From JBCDJG01 sp038748065 (GTDB lineage: Bacteria > Pseudomonadota > Gammaproteobacteria > Pseudomonadales > Halieaceae): 63,144 nt of DNA. The notes under the pieces are model-generated. The model was not told the origin of the DNA. It saw nothing but the letters and a program-made list of their open reading frames with translations, and ran no database searches. The position numbers were made by a program, and so were the translations under genes. The stretch lies in the NCBI GenBank assembly GCA_038748065.1, contig JBCDJG010000028.1, positions 1-63,144 of the forward strand, in the 5' to 3' direction. Positions 32,059 to 41,307 of this stretch are shown piece after piece (position 1 is the stretch's first letter; each line of letters starts with the position of its first letter).

Positions 32059-33312
32059 CTAGATGTGAGCGCGGCGTGGATCATTCGGCCAGATCCACTC
32101 CTCACCGATGACCTGCGCAACGCGCAGCTCCTTGGGAATGTTCTCTGGGCCAATAATTCGATCGGCGGCCTCATTCCAGTGATAGATGCGGGCCTCCTGG
32201 TAGGACAGGGGTACGCCTTCAAAGGCGGGCGATTCCATAGACTTCTGAATTTTCAGACCAAACTGCATGTCCTCCTGCAGCACCTGGCACAGTTCTTCGC
32301 CCTGGTTCAGCGTCCACATATCGGGTGCGGGCGCGTTGCCCCATTCGGGTGCGATGGTCCAGGTTTCCAATACGCTCTTGCGGATGCCGCGAGGCCAAAA
32401 CAGCAGTGGCGGCAGCGCGTATTGCGATAGCGGTGCAACGAGGTTGGGAAACAAGCCGTAAGACTGAATACCCGTGCGCGCCAGCTCGCCGACAGACTCG
32501 ATCTCGGGAATGCTGGTGTCCATCGGCACGGCATCCATATTGCTTTTGCCCGTGGGCGTGGGTGCTACCATGCGGCCGTGGCCGTGATGGTAGAGGGTGT
32601 TGACGTTGCGCCGATCGTCGAGAATGGGTGCCACCGTGGTGGGGTGAATACTGCGCACGTGGTAGACCTCTGTATTGGCCTCCATAGCGATCTTCCAGTT
32701 GCAGTCGAGCTCAAAGCTGTGGCGGGCTGCCAGCCGGCAGGTATCAAAGCGAAATTCCCGCCACTCATCGGCGATGGGGCCCAGCCATTCCAGCAGGGAC
32801 AGCGCTTCGGGATCGAGATTGACAAAAATCAGCTTGCCGTAGCGCTCGCAGCGCACGGGTTTCAGGCCGCGCTGGCCCTTGTCCAGACTGTGGAAATCTT
32901 CCGGATCCCTGAGGCCCATCAATTCACCGTCGTGACTGTAGCTCCAGCCATGGTAGGCGCAGGTCAGTCGCCGGCTTTGTCCGAACTCCTGCATTACCAC
33001 CGGCGCTCCGCGATGGCGGCAGGTGTTGTAAAAGGCCTTGATCTCACCCGTCTCTGTGTGGGTGATCACGATAGGCTCTCCCAGCTGATCCCAGAGGCGG
33101 TAACAGCCTGGGTCTGGCAGCTCATCAAGGTGCGCAGCCAACAGCCAGGACTTGCGCCACAGGTAGTTCATTTCCAGCTCAAAAAACCGTTCGTCGGTGT
33201 AGCGACCTGCGGGTACGTCTGGCGTGACTGGCCAGCTTTCTGGCGGCGCCGTTCGCGCGGCCTCGTATTCCATCAGCGCTCGCAGCTGTGCCACTTCATC
33301 GGGCATTGCCAT
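32059..33312 (-). CDS. Rieske [2Fe-2S] ring-hydroxylating oxygenase alpha subunit
   Basis: Oxygenase component of 417 residues. The Rieske cluster ligands are in CRHRGAPVVMQ (Cys-x-His) and CAYHGWSYSHDG (Cys-x-x-His), at about residues 97-120. The C-terminal catalytic domain has the mononuclear iron motif NWKIAMEANTEVYHVRSIHP, with two His spaced as in aromatic or sterol-type oxygenases. The substrate is unknown and an electron-transfer partner is not encoded beside it. It lies just upstream of the saccharopine-dehydrogenase-like gene's end on the same strand (28-base gap), so both may be one transcript. Confidence 0.9.
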   Translation of the reverse strand: MAMPDEVAQLRALMEYEAARTAPPESWPVTPDVPAGRYTDERFFELEMNYLWRKSWLLAAHLDELPDPGCYRLWDQLGEPIVITHTETGEIKAFYNTCRHRGAPVVMQEFGQSRRLTCAYHGWSYSHDGELMGLRDPEDFHSLDKGQRGLKPVRCERYGKLIFVNLDPEALSLLEWLGPIADEWREFRFDTCRLAARHSFELDCNWKIAMEANTEVYHVRSIHPTTVAPILDDRRNVNTLYHHGHGRMVAPTPTGKSNMDAVPMDTSIPEIESVGELARTGIQSYGLFPNLVAPLSQYALPPLLFWPRGIRKSVLETWTIAPEWGNAPAPDMWTLNQGEELCQVLQEDMQFGLKIQKSMESPAFEGVPLSYQEARIYHWNEAADRIIGPENIPKELRVAQVIGEEWIWPNDPRRAHI

Positions 33313-33340
33313 ACCTGTCCTCCGCGCAGCTTTCGCAAGC

Positions 33341-34558
33341 CTACGGCAGTGTGTCCTCCAGCGTGAAGGTCAACCCTGCATTATTTTCGAGTCGTTCGAT
33401 CAGCGCCTTGCCCATGGCGGAGGCGGGTGTCCAGAACCCGCCGGCGCAGTGTAACTCGTCGCGCGCAAGGCACACCGCCGACTCCCCGAGCATTTTCGAG
33501 GTTGAACCGTAGCCGGGGTCGCGATCGCCGGTGACCCGGGCCAGCAAATCCTGCTCCGGATTATTCGGGTGCGCCCCGTAGAGATAGATATCGAAGTAAC
33601 CCGCCTCACGTTGGGCGGCACTGGGGCCCTCTCCCGGCGCTGGCAAAGCGCGGCGAGCCAAGGCGCGCAGCGGCGCGACTGACAGCGACGCCGTGCCTGC
33701 GGTCATGGCGAAGGCCATGGCCTTGGCGGCCAAAGCACCAACATTTGCGCCGGCCAGGGTGGCCTCGTCATAGCGGAAGTTTTGTCCCCAGGGAAAATTG
33801 AGCAGTGCGTTGCTACGGCGAACTACGCGGGTATTGATGCCTGCCATAACGAAAGGTAGCGTCCAGCGCTCAAAGTCCTCGTCATAAAGCGCCGTGGTCT
33901 GGTCGTTGACGTCCTGGCCTCGAGGGCTGCCTGCAGGCAGCAGAGCGTAGGGGTCTTCCAGCACCCGGCGCAGCTGTTCGTCCTTGCTGGCATTCTCCAG
34001 GACGTTGACGAGGCTGGCCACGGTACCGCCGCTGAAACCACCCGAAAAGCCAGCAGCGCGATACTTGACGCTCTGCGCAGCAACGCCGTGTTCCGCCATC
34101 ATGGCGTTTTGCAGGAACAGCGTGCCAAGGTCTGAGGGGATGCTGTCAAAGCCGCAGGTATGCACGATGCGCGCGCCGCTGGCCTCGGCCGCTGCGCTGT
34201 GCCGTCCGATCATCTCGCGCATCCAGGGCACTTCGCCGGTAAGGTCACAGTAGTGGGTGCCGGCCTCGGCGCAGGCCTTGACCAGCGCGCTGCCGTACAT
34301 GGCGTAAGGGCCGACAGTGGTACAGACCACGCGAGTTGATTGGGCAAGCGCGACTAGATCCCGCTCACTGCCGCTGTCGGCAACCACCTGCGGAATATCG
34401 GCTGCGCCGAGTTCGTCGGCGATACGGGCTAGCCTGTCAGCGCTGCGTCCGGCGATAGCCCAGCTGAGTTCTTGCCCTTCGCCGTACTCAGCCAGTAAAT
34501 ACTCAGCAACGAGTCGACCGGTGAAACCTGTCGCGCCAAACAGTACGACGTCATACAT
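33341..34558 (-). CDS. Saccharopine dehydrogenase-like NAD(P)-binding oxidoreductase
   Basis: The 405-residue protein begins with a Rossmann motif, VVLFGATGFTGRLVAEYLL. The conserved middle portion is TVGPYAMYGSALVKACAEAG, followed by THYCDLTGEVPWMREMI and VHTCGFDSIPSDLGTLFL. This layout is that of the trans-acting enoyl reductase/saccharopine-dehydrogenase-like group, some of which act on polyketide or lipid chains. The true substrate is unknown. It is divergent from the alpha/beta hydrolase gene, with a 19-base palindrome between them. Confidence 0.87.
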   Translation of the reverse strand: MYDVVLFGATGFTGRLVAEYLLAEYGEGQELSWAIAGRSADRLARIADELGAADIPQVVADSGSERDLVALAQSTRVVCTTVGPYAMYGSALVKACAEAGTHYCDLTGEVPWMREMIGRHSAAAEASGARIVHTCGFDSIPSDLGTLFLQNAMMAEHGVAAQSVKYRAAGFSGGFSGGTVASLVNVLENASKDEQLRRVLEDPYALLPAGSPRGQDVNDQTTALYDEDFERWTLPFVMAGINTRVVRRSNALLNFPWGQNFRYDEATLAGANVGALAAKAMAFAMTAGTASLSVAPLRALARRALPAPGEGPSAAQREAGYFDIYLYGAHPNNPEQDLLARVTGDRDPGYGSTSKMLGESAVCLARDELHCAGGFWTPASAMGKALIERLENNAGLTFTLEDTLP

Positions 34559-34646
34559 CTGCTGTGCCCCCCTGAAGCTGGGTCGTTATTGGAATGATCG
34601 TGGCTGGCCTATCATAGTGCCTGTTGGCCCGGCTGGCACCCATCCG

Positions 34647-34665
34647 TACGGGCAGTCTGCCCGTA
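34647..34665. promoter_or_regulatory. Perfect inverted repeat between divergent genes
   Basis: TACGGGCA-GTC-TGCCCGTA, an 8+3+8 perfect inverted repeat, lies 31 bases upstream of the hydrolase start (34697) and 88 bases upstream of the divergent oxidoreductase start (34558). Its symmetry and position suit an operator shared by both genes. No candidate regulator is adjacent. No thymine run follows it, so it is not an intrinsic terminator. Confidence 0.5.
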
Positions 34666-34696
34666 ACAAGTCCACACACTTTGTGAGGAGACACCC

Positions 34697-35413
34697 GTGA
34701 ACACCGTGAGACGCTTCGATATGCCGCCACCTGCGCCCGCGCCAGCGGTACCTGATTTGTATCAGTTGCTCGGTGAGCTGCAGGGCTCCAGGGATCTGGT
34801 GCGCTTGGCAAAGGCAGTGCCGGGCTGGCGCAAGCTGCCTCGAGCCAAGGACAAGACGGCGGTGCTCATACCGGGCTGGAAAGCCCCCGAGGCGAGCATG
34901 ACGCCGCTGAAGCTGTTCCTGAAGTCGCGCGGCGTCGATGCCAGACACTGGGGCCTTGGCATCAACCAGGGTGACCCTGAGCGCGACGCCGAGCGCCTGG
35001 CAGAGCGCATCGCGCCCGTGGCGAGCAAACGTGGCCCGGTCACCTTGGTCGGCTGGAGCCTGGGTGGCGTTATTGCCCGCGAGGTGGCGCGCGAGCTGCC
35101 GGAGCAGGTAGAGCAGGTCATTACCTATGGCTCACCCATTATTGGCGGTCCGACCTACACGCCTGCGGCTGCTAGCTATGGTGAAGAGGAGTGCGAGCGC
35201 ATTGCCGATCTGGTGGAAGAACTGGACTCCGAGTCTCCAATCCAGGTGCCAATCACCGCTATTTTCAGTCGCAAGGATGGCATCGTCTCCTGGCCGGCTT
35301 GCATCGACCGCAGCAACCCCAGGGTGACCCACTACGAAGTGCAGTCAACGCATCTGTCCATGGGGATCGATCCTGACGTATGGCACCTGGTGTTATCCCG
35401 CCTGGCGCACTAA
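34697..35413 (+). CDS. Alpha/beta hydrolase
   Basis: Serine hydrolase of 238 residues without signal peptide. The nucleophile elbow is VGWSLGGVIAREVA (Gly-Trp-Ser-Leu-Gly), with a preceding TAVLIPGWKAPEASM oxyanion region. A candidate acid lies in AIFSRKDGIVSW and a His in VQSTHLSMGIDPDVW, the usual lipase/esterase order. GTG 34697 follows GAGGAG at about 8 bases, supporting the non-ATG start. The SDR gene follows 9 bases after its stop, so the two form an operon, possibly acting on a lipid or ester. Confidence 0.87.
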   Translation: MNTVRRFDMPPPAPAPAVPDLYQLLGELQGSRDLVRLAKAVPGWRKLPRAKDKTAVLIPGWKAPEASMTPLKLFLKSRGVDARHWGLGINQGDPERDAERLAERIAPVASKRGPVTLVGWSLGGVIAREVARELPEQVEQVITYGSPIIGGPTYTPAAASYGEEECERIADLVEELDSESPIQVPITAIFSRKDGIVSWPACIDRSNPRVTHYEVQSTHLSMGIDPDVWHLVLSRLAH

Positions 35414-35422
35414 GCTGGCGCC

Positions 35423-36337
35423 ATGGTAAAGCGCTTCACCGAACAGGACGTACCCGACCAGGCTGGCAGGACCTTTCTGGTCACCGGCGCCAATACGGGG
35501 CTCGGGTATGAAACTGCGCGCGTTCTCGCTGAGCGTGGGGCTCGCGTGCTTCTTGGCTGCCGCTCGGCCGAGAAGGCACAGGCGGCTATCGATCAAATCC
35601 TGGCCGATAACCCGGATGCAGACCTTGCTTTTGTGCCACTTGATCAGGCTGATCTAAAGAGTATTGAGCGCGCCGCCGATCAGGTAAATGCGGAGCCGCG
35701 GCTGGATGTGCTGGTGAACAACGCGGGCATTATGTTTCCCCCGCTGGAATACACCCAGGACGGTTTTGAATCGCAGTTCGGTGTCAATCACCTCGGTACT
35801 TTTGCGCTGACTGCACTGCTGCTGGACAAACTCTGGGAGCAGGAGGGTGCGCGCATTATCAGTACCAGCAGCATCGCCCACACCTTCAACGCACGCATCT
35901 ACTTTAACGACATCGACGCGCGAAAGTCCTACAACACTGCGCGGCGCTACAGCCAGAGCAAGCTGGCGAACATGCTCTTCATGTTGGAGCTTGACAGGCG
36001 CCTTGAGAGTGCCGGCAGTGCGGCGATTTCCCTGGCCTGCCATCCGGGCATTGCGGATACCGAGCTATCCAGGCATATGCCGGCACTCGTCAGTCGCCTC
36101 ATGGGCCCCATTAACCGACGAATCTTCAACACCGCTGCCAAGGGCGCATGGCCAACCCTGGCAGCGGCCACATCGCCCCTGGCTGAACGCAGCGGCTACT
36201 ACGGCCCGGACGGACTAGGCGAGTACCGGGGTAAAGCCGCGAGCGCACGTATCCATCGCAACGCGCTTAACGAAGACGTGGCTGCACGACTCTGGGACCT
36301 GTCGATCGAGATGACTGGCATTGACCCGGGTATTTGA
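35423..36337 (+). CDS. Short-chain dehydrogenase/reductase
   Basis: SDR of 304 residues. The cofactor motif TGANTGLGYE lies near residue 21, NNAG in VLVNNAGIMFP near residue 95, the catalytic Ser in IISTSSIAH, and YSQSK (Tyr-x-x-x-Lys) near residue 175. The arginine after the first strand (LLGCRSAEKA) indicates NADP preference. The overall type resembles retinol-dehydrogenase/protochlorophyllide-reductase-like SDRs acting on hydrophobic alcohols or ketones. It is cotranscribed with the hydrolase and ends 9 bases before the convergent DUF1329 gene. Confidence 0.9.
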   Translation: MVKRFTEQDVPDQAGRTFLVTGANTGLGYETARVLAERGARVLLGCRSAEKAQAAIDQILADNPDADLAFVPLDQADLKSIERAADQVNAEPRLDVLVNNAGIMFPPLEYTQDGFESQFGVNHLGTFALTALLLDKLWEQEGARIISTSSIAHTFNARIYFNDIDARKSYNTARRYSQSKLANMLFMLELDRRLESAGSAAISLACHPGIADTELSRHMPALVSRLMGPINRRIFNTAAKGAWPTLAAATSPLAERSGYYGPDGLGEYRGKAASARIHRNALNEDVAARLWDLSIEMTGIDPGI

Positions 36338-36346
36338 AGTGCGGGC

Positions 36347-37723
36347 CTAGTTTCTGCCGCTGCGCCTCAGTGCCGATGGGGTAAAATCCCTGGGATCCGC
36401 ATCGAGATCCCAGATATAGGCATAGCCCTTCACCTCATTGTCCAAGCCCGTGAGCAGGTAGCGGTTTGAAATAAGATCGTTTAGCACTTCAGCGCCCCAG
36501 GGGACTTTGGCGTTGTAGTGATAAACGCCAAAGCTTTGTCCGACTCGCCACAGCTCGCCGCGCCCGTCGTACTGGTCTTTGAGCAGAATCGACCAGCTAT
36601 CCTCGTCGATATAGAACATGCGCCGGCCATAGATGTGACGCGCGCCTTCCTTCAGTGTCGCCTCCACTACCCAGGTGCGGTGTAATTCGTAGCGCGTGTG
36701 GGCCGGATTGATGTGTCCCGGCATGATGATGTCGGCGTAGCTGAGCGATTTGTCGTTTAGCTTGTAGCTGTTATAGCCGACGTACATTTCGCGCTTACCC
36801 AATAGCTTCCAGTCGTAGCGATCTGGTGCACCGTTATAGCCATCGAGATCGTCTGCCGTGCGCAGAGCTTCGGACGCGTTACCCGGTCCGTCATAGGCCA
36901 CGTTGGGTGCACGGCGCACCCGGCGCTGGCCCGCATTGTAGACCCAGGCATTGCGGGGTTCGGCCTTCTGGTCGATGTTTTCGTGCACCAGCAGGATATC
37001 GCCCTCGAGCCGTGCTGGCGCCATGATCCGCTGCATGTAGAGAAACAAGCGGTTTTCGTCGACGGCTCCGGCTGGCAGGCTGTCGGCGAAGACCAGCTGA
37101 TCGCGGAATACCGTCGGCACGAAGCTGCCGTTGGCCTGCACCGGAATCTGGGTGTAGGTGCGCTCGATCTTGCCACCTCGATAGCGTGTGACGCCGTTCC
37201 AGATAACTTCCAGGGCGCTTTCCGGGAAGGGGAAGGGCACGGTGCTGCCGTTCAGGTTCACCAGGCCGTTGCCGCCGGGTACCATCGCGGCATCGGCGGC
37301 AACGTCCTTCACCCGCTGCTTCACCGCGTCTGGATAGGTAGCAAAGCGTCGGCTGGTGTAGACCGGCAGATAGTAGGTGTCAGGATAGCGTTTGAGCATG
37401 GCCACCTGTCCGTCACTGAGATGTTCGCGGTGCTCCTCGTAGTTCTCCGCAGTAATGCGGAACAGCTCTTTGTCACCCGGAAAAGGATCGCGCAAACCCT
37501 CTTTCTCAACATCGCCGGAAGGGACTTCACTCAGGCCGTCCTGCCAGGGCGAGATCGTGCCGGCTGCATTGCCCCCCCGCACCGCACCCACGGGAGTAAA
37601 CATATCTCCGCCAAGGCTGGCGACCTGCTCGGGGGTTGCGTCGGCGAGCGCTGTTAGATGCGCGGCAGCCAGGCAGGCGGCAGCGAGCAGGGCGCAAAAG
37701 CGCCGCAAAATGAATGGGTGCAT
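36347..37723 (-). CDS. DUF1329 periplasmic protein
   Basis: Exported protein of 458 residues with a signal peptide (FCALLAAACLAAAHLTALA). The family pattern is clear: LGGDMFTPVGAVRGGNAAGT near the mature N-terminus, WNGVTRYRGGKIERTYTQIP mid-protein, and RHIYGRRMFYIDEDSWSILL with a final YAYIWDLDADP. DUF1329 proteins have a LolA/LolB-like beta-barrel fold and are often encoded with RND exporters or with genes for hydrophobic-compound catabolism. No such exporter is in this window. DUF2007 lies 38 bases upstream on the same strand. Confidence 0.92.
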   Translation of the reverse strand: MHPFILRRFCALLAAACLAAAHLTALADATPEQVASLGGDMFTPVGAVRGGNAAGTISPWQDGLSEVPSGDVEKEGLRDPFPGDKELFRITAENYEEHREHLSDGQVAMLKRYPDTYYLPVYTSRRFATYPDAVKQRVKDVAADAAMVPGGNGLVNLNGSTVPFPFPESALEVIWNGVTRYRGGKIERTYTQIPVQANGSFVPTVFRDQLVFADSLPAGAVDENRLFLYMQRIMAPARLEGDILLVHENIDQKAEPRNAWVYNAGQRRVRRAPNVAYDGPGNASEALRTADDLDGYNGAPDRYDWKLLGKREMYVGYNSYKLNDKSLSYADIIMPGHINPAHTRYELHRTWVVEATLKEGARHIYGRRMFYIDEDSWSILLKDQYDGRGELWRVGQSFGVYHYNAKVPWGAEVLNDLISNRYLLTGLDNEVKGYAYIWDLDADPRDFTPSALRRSGRN

Positions 37724-37761
37724 AGTTTGATGTTCCTTATTATCGGTGGTTTGTTTCTGAG

Positions 37762-38070
37762 TCAGGCCCTATCGGTACCGCAATGCCAGCAGAAGTCGAA
37801 GCTGCCGGGATTGCTGTTGTTGCACTTGCTGCAGCGCCACTCTGGTGAGTGGCCCGCCTGCGTTGCACGCTCAAGAGCGTCCTGCGCCCGTGCCCAATCT
37901 TTTCCTTCAACCCAAAGCTCCGGCCACGCATCTATGGGTGCCAGTTCGCCGATAGCCCCTGCGGCATACTGGTTTTGGACCTTCGCGGCGATCCCGACCT
38001 GCTCCAGAGTGCTGGCCGCCTGGGTTACCGCGACAATGCTGGGGTGAGTGTAAACAAGCTTGTCAGTCAA
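37762..38070 (-). CDS. DUF2007 protein with C-terminal zinc ribbon
   Basis: Small protein of 102 residues. The N-terminal DUF2007 ferredoxin-like domain (KLVYTHPSIVAVTQAASTLE, ending PELWVEGKDWARAQDAL) is followed by a zinc ribbon CSKCNNSNPGSFDFCWHCG (Cys-x2-Cys and Cys-x2-Cys). The family is annotated only as putative signal-transducing; no partner is known. The following 90 bases upstream, to the sulfotransferase gene end, are pyrimidine-rich and hold no gene. Confidence 0.85.
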   Translation of the reverse strand: MTDKLVYTHPSIVAVTQAASTLEQVGIAAKVQNQYAAGAIGELAPIDAWPELWVEGKDWARAQDALERATQAGHSPEWRCSKCNNSNPGSFDFCWHCGTDRA

Positions 38071-38160
38071 TGTTGTCGTCGTCCTTCTTCGCTATGCCTT
38101 TGCTCTTCCTTCACTCTTCCTTGGCCCTTCGCCGCCTTGTTCCGTCGTTATCCTCTGTTC

Positions 38161-39075
38161 TTACTTACGATCCTGACGTGCGGTAGCGGGAAAACATTGA
38201 GTTTGCTGCCATTCCAGCTGCGCAAGTGTAACTCTTCTGGCCTGGGCGATCTTCGCTAAATGGGAGGGGTGATCTTGCGTAAAGCGCCGGTGAAACTCAG
38301 CGCTGCGCTCATCGGAAAGTTTTTGGTGAATGGAGTCAAGGCCAAGCAGCGTGGCCGGCCTTGCCCCGATATGCCCGGCAATTACCCTGATGAGTTCTTC
38401 CGGCGCGACCTGTGAGGTGAGTTCATAGCTCAGGCGCAAGGGCTCGATAGCTGACTCTGCCAGAAGCGTCTCTGCGCGCCGTTCCATAGTAAGAAGCCGG
38501 TGCAGAAAGCTGCGTATCTGCTGCGGCCGATAGTTGAAATCGACACCTGTGTCACCTTGCGCGGTGTCGATACGATGGCTTTCGCCGGTCTGCGCCATGC
38601 GCGACAGGGAAATGGCCTGGTCGAGGAGGTCTTTTCTGACCAGGAAGAGTATGGCGGTAGGTTGATAATGACTGAGGAAACGTCGGTGATTACCAAAGCA
38701 GCGTACGAGGTGCTCCATAGTAATTTCGGCGCCGAAAACACCGTTGGTTGCTCGTTTGCGCATCAACAGGTCCAGATAGTCTTGCAGGTTGCGAGCGCCC
38801 AGCTGTTGCGCAATACGGGGCAGGTGAGCGGGATTAAAGGGTTCGCCCGGCAGGCTGAGCCCTCCCGCCTGCGTCAGTAGGTCAGTCAGGCGCGAACTCC
38901 CGCTGCGTGGCGTAAACAGGATGACATAGCGCCTGCTGGGTGCCGCCTGCGCCTGCAGTCGTTGGCGCAGCTTGGGCCTGTCAGCGCCGTGGCGGAAAGG
39001 CCTGTCAAAATGACCTGCAATACGCTGCACCAATGGCCGCCCGGCCAGTGCAGCTTTTACTCGATCGAAACTCAT
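38161..39075 (-). CDS. Stf0-type sulfotransferase
   Basis: PAPS-dependent sulfotransferase of 304 residues. The 5'-phosphosulfate loop FTPRSGSSRLTDLL lies near residue 53, GLSLPGEPFNPAHLPRI follows, and the 3'-phosphate-binding region is ILFLVRKDLLDQAISLSRM near residue 150. The layout resembles Stf0, the trehalose 2-sulfotransferase, but the acceptor here is unknown. A longer frame to 39225 overlaps the MFS gene and is arginine-rich shadow sequence; ATG 39075 overlaps the MFS stop by four bases, typical of coupled genes. With the MFS gene it may make and export, or make from an imported acceptor, a sulfated metabolite. Confidence 0.86.
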   Translation of the reverse strand: MSFDRVKAALAGRPLVQRIAGHFDRPFRHGADRPKLRQRLQAQAAPSRRYVILFTPRSGSSRLTDLLTQAGGLSLPGEPFNPAHLPRIAQQLGARNLQDYLDLLMRKRATNGVFGAEITMEHLVRCFGNHRRFLSHYQPTAILFLVRKDLLDQAISLSRMAQTGESHRIDTAQGDTGVDFNYRPQQIRSFLHRLLTMERRAETLLAESAIEPLRLSYELTSQVAPEELIRVIAGHIGARPATLLGLDSIHQKLSDERSAEFHRRFTQDHPSHLAKIAQARRVTLAQLEWQQTQCFPATARQDRK

Positions 39076-40280
39076 GGCTGTATCCGCGTGGAACGCAGGG
39101 CCACTATCGCAGCAAGCGCGGCGCCGCCAAAGGCGATCAGTACTGGCAGAAAAGTAAAGCGGTCTGCCAGCGCACCCATTGCCAGCGCGCCAAGGGCCGG
39201 CGCGCCCATGGCGATCACGGTCCACAGGCTGAGAACGCGTCCTCTATAGTTATCATCAACCAATAGCTGTGCCAGGGCCTGGCTGGTGGTCCCGGCCATC
39301 GTTGTGATCAGGCTGATCGCGCCCACGATCACGGCAATGGATGGCAGGTCTGCGCTGAAACCCAGCAAAGCCACCAGTACCGCGCCGATGGCCAGACCCC
39401 AGCGGAGCAGTTGGTACAAACGGTGTTCGCTGCCACCCTGGCGGCTGACGATAAGCCCGCCCAGGATAGCGCCGATGCCAGCGCTTGCGGTGAGCGTGGC
39501 CAGTGTCGTGGAATCACCGGCCAGCAGCTTACCCGAGAGCGCCGGTAGCAGTTCAATGACGGTGCGACCCAGCAGTGCATTGACTAGCGTAAAGGCGAAT
39601 ACCAGACGGATGAAAGCGTGTGATCGCGCGTAGACCAGGCCCGCCCGTAGCTCTTGACGAAATCCGCCCGCCGATGTCGCGCCCGCATCGCGTGCGCGAC
39701 CAGTGATAAAGGCGAGGAATACAGGGGCGCACAGGGTTAGCAGAGCGGCGCCTAGATAGGCCAGCGCCGGTGAGCCAATCTGCAGCAGCCACGCGCCGAG
39801 GGCAGGCCCGAGAATGCGAGAAACGTTGAAGACAGTCGCCGAATAGCCAATGGCGCTTGGCAGTGACTCCCGCGGTACCAGCAGAGGTAACAGGGACAGG
39901 CGCAGCGGCGTTTGTGCCGATGTTGCGACCCCCAGCGCAGTCGCAAGTAGCAGCAGGATAGACAGGTCGAAGCGCCCGGCCGCCTCCGCGCTGGCCGCGA
40001 GCCCTGCAATCAAGGCGTGAATACAGGTGGTGATGAGCAGTCCATTGCGCGGGTTGATGCGATCGCTGACGATACCGAAGAAAGGCGCAAGCAGCAGGGC
40101 GGGCGCCAGCATCAGGCCAGCAACTGCGCCAACCCAGGTAGCCGATCCGGTCAGGTCCCAGGCACTCCAGCCGAGCAGGAACCTGAGCGCCCAGCCGCCC
40201 AGGGTGGAAAAGGAGGCCGCCGGGAAAAAGCGGCGATATTGACTGGACGCAAAGGCGGAGCGGTGCGCGGCGGCGCTCAT
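39072..40280 (-). CDS. MFS transporter (MFS_3/enterobactin-exporter-like)
   Basis: Inner-membrane carrier of 402 residues with about 12 helices. The MFS signature between helices 2 and 3 reads GIVSDRINPRNGLLI. The N-terminus FASSQYRRFFPAASFSTLGG is typical of the EntS-like MFS_3 subgroup that exports siderophores and other secondary products. ATG 40280 is chosen over a TTG at 40310. It precedes and overlaps the sulfotransferase gene, so export of a sulfated compound is a reasonable inference. Confidence 0.88.
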   Translation of the reverse strand: MSAAAHRSAFASSQYRRFFPAASFSTLGGWALRFLLGWSAWDLTGSATWVGAVAGLMLAPALLLAPFFGIVSDRINPRNGLLITTCIHALIAGLAASAEAAGRFDLSILLLLATALGVATSAQTPLRLSLLPLLVPRESLPSAIGYSATVFNVSRILGPALGAWLLQIGSPALAYLGAALLTLCAPVFLAFITGRARDAGATSAGGFRQELRAGLVYARSHAFIRLVFAFTLVNALLGRTVIELLPALSGKLLAGDSTTLATLTASAGIGAILGGLIVSRQGGSEHRLYQLLRWGLAIGAVLVALLGFSADLPSIAVIVGAISLITTMAGTTSQALAQLLVDDNYRGRVLSLWTVIAMGAPALGALAMGALADRFTFLPVLIAFGGAALAAIVALRSTRIQP

Positions 40281-40419
40281 AGTCTGGCGATTATCCCGGA
40301 TGGAGTGCAATCAAAGGGGCTGCACTGTAACAAACTACTGTACCACTGCCGCAATCTAAAACCTGATCTGGGCCGTAGCTAGTCTGAATATAAAGTGAGA
40401 TCCACAGAAGGACTGCGCC

Positions 40420-41301
40420 ATGAAGTTTGCCTACCACGCCACGATGTGTCCCCCAGATCAGTATCTGCCGCTAGCGATTGCTGCCGAAGAGGCGGGGTTT
40501 GACACCTTCACTTTCCCGGACAGCATCTGCTACCCCAAAGAGGGCTCCGATGTGTATCCCTACAATGACGATGGGACCCGTGACTTCCTAGACGGTGTGC
40601 CCTTCCTTGAGCCGTTTGTTGTTATCCCCTACCTGGCCGCGCGCACGGAAAAGCTGAAATTCACCACCTCAGTCATCAAGCTGGCGATTCGTCAGCCAGC
40701 GATCGTTGCCAAGCAGTTGTCCAGCATGGGTGTACTGTTAGGTGACCGCTTCGGTTTTGGCGTGGGCATCAGTCCCTGGCCCGAGGACTTCGAGGCCTGC
40801 CAGATAGCCTGGGAGAAGCGCGGCAAGCGCATGGACGAGATGATGGAAATCGTCAACGGCCTGATGAGCGGCGAGTACTTCGGCTACGAGGGTGAAATTT
40901 TCAACATGGCGCCCATTAAGCTGTGTCCGGTGCCTGACTTCAAGATACCGCTGCTGGTGGGCGGCCATGCCAAGCCGGCCTTGCGCCGCGCGGCTCGTCT
41001 TGGCGATGGCTGGATCTCTGCGGGCTCCTCGGTGGAGGAGCTGAAGGACATGATTGGACAGATTGAGGCTTTCCGTAAGGACTATGGGCGCGACGGGGAG
41101 CCCTTTGAGTATCATGTCATGACGGAAGCGGCCTACTCTGTGGACGGGCTTAAAGACCTCGCTGCGCTCGGTGTGACAGAGTGCATCATCGCCTTTCGCA
41201 ACCCCTATGACGGTGAGCCCGATACCAGTTCCGTCGAGGATAAGATCGGTATGATGACCTGGTACGCTGAGAACGTTATTCAGCCCTATCGCGCCGGCTA
41301 A
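40420..41301 (+). CDS. LLM-class (luciferase-like, F420-type) oxidoreductase
   Basis: Flavin- or F420-dependent TIM-barrel oxidoreductase of 293 residues. It begins MKFAYHATMCPPDQYLPLA. The characteristic stretches are VIKLAIRQPAIVAKQLSSMG (non-prolyl cis-peptide region), GDRFGFGVGISPWPEDF and KIPLLVGGHAKPALRRAARL. Bacteria of this type may use either F420 or FMN. A single gene between the divergent MFS gene and the convergent egtD; the substrate is unknown. Confidence 0.87.
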   Translation: MKFAYHATMCPPDQYLPLAIAAEEAGFDTFTFPDSICYPKEGSDVYPYNDDGTRDFLDGVPFLEPFVVIPYLAARTEKLKFTTSVIKLAIRQPAIVAKQLSSMGVLLGDRFGFGVGISPWPEDFEACQIAWEKRGKRMDEMMEIVNGLMSGEYFGYEGEIFNMAPIKLCPVPDFKIPLLVGGHAKPALRRAARLGDGWISAGSSVEELKDMIGQIEAFRKDYGRDGEPFEYHVMTEAAYSVDGLKDLAALGVTECIIAFRNPYDGEPDTSSVEDKIGMMTWYAENVIQPYRAG

Positions 41302-41307
41302 GCCGGT

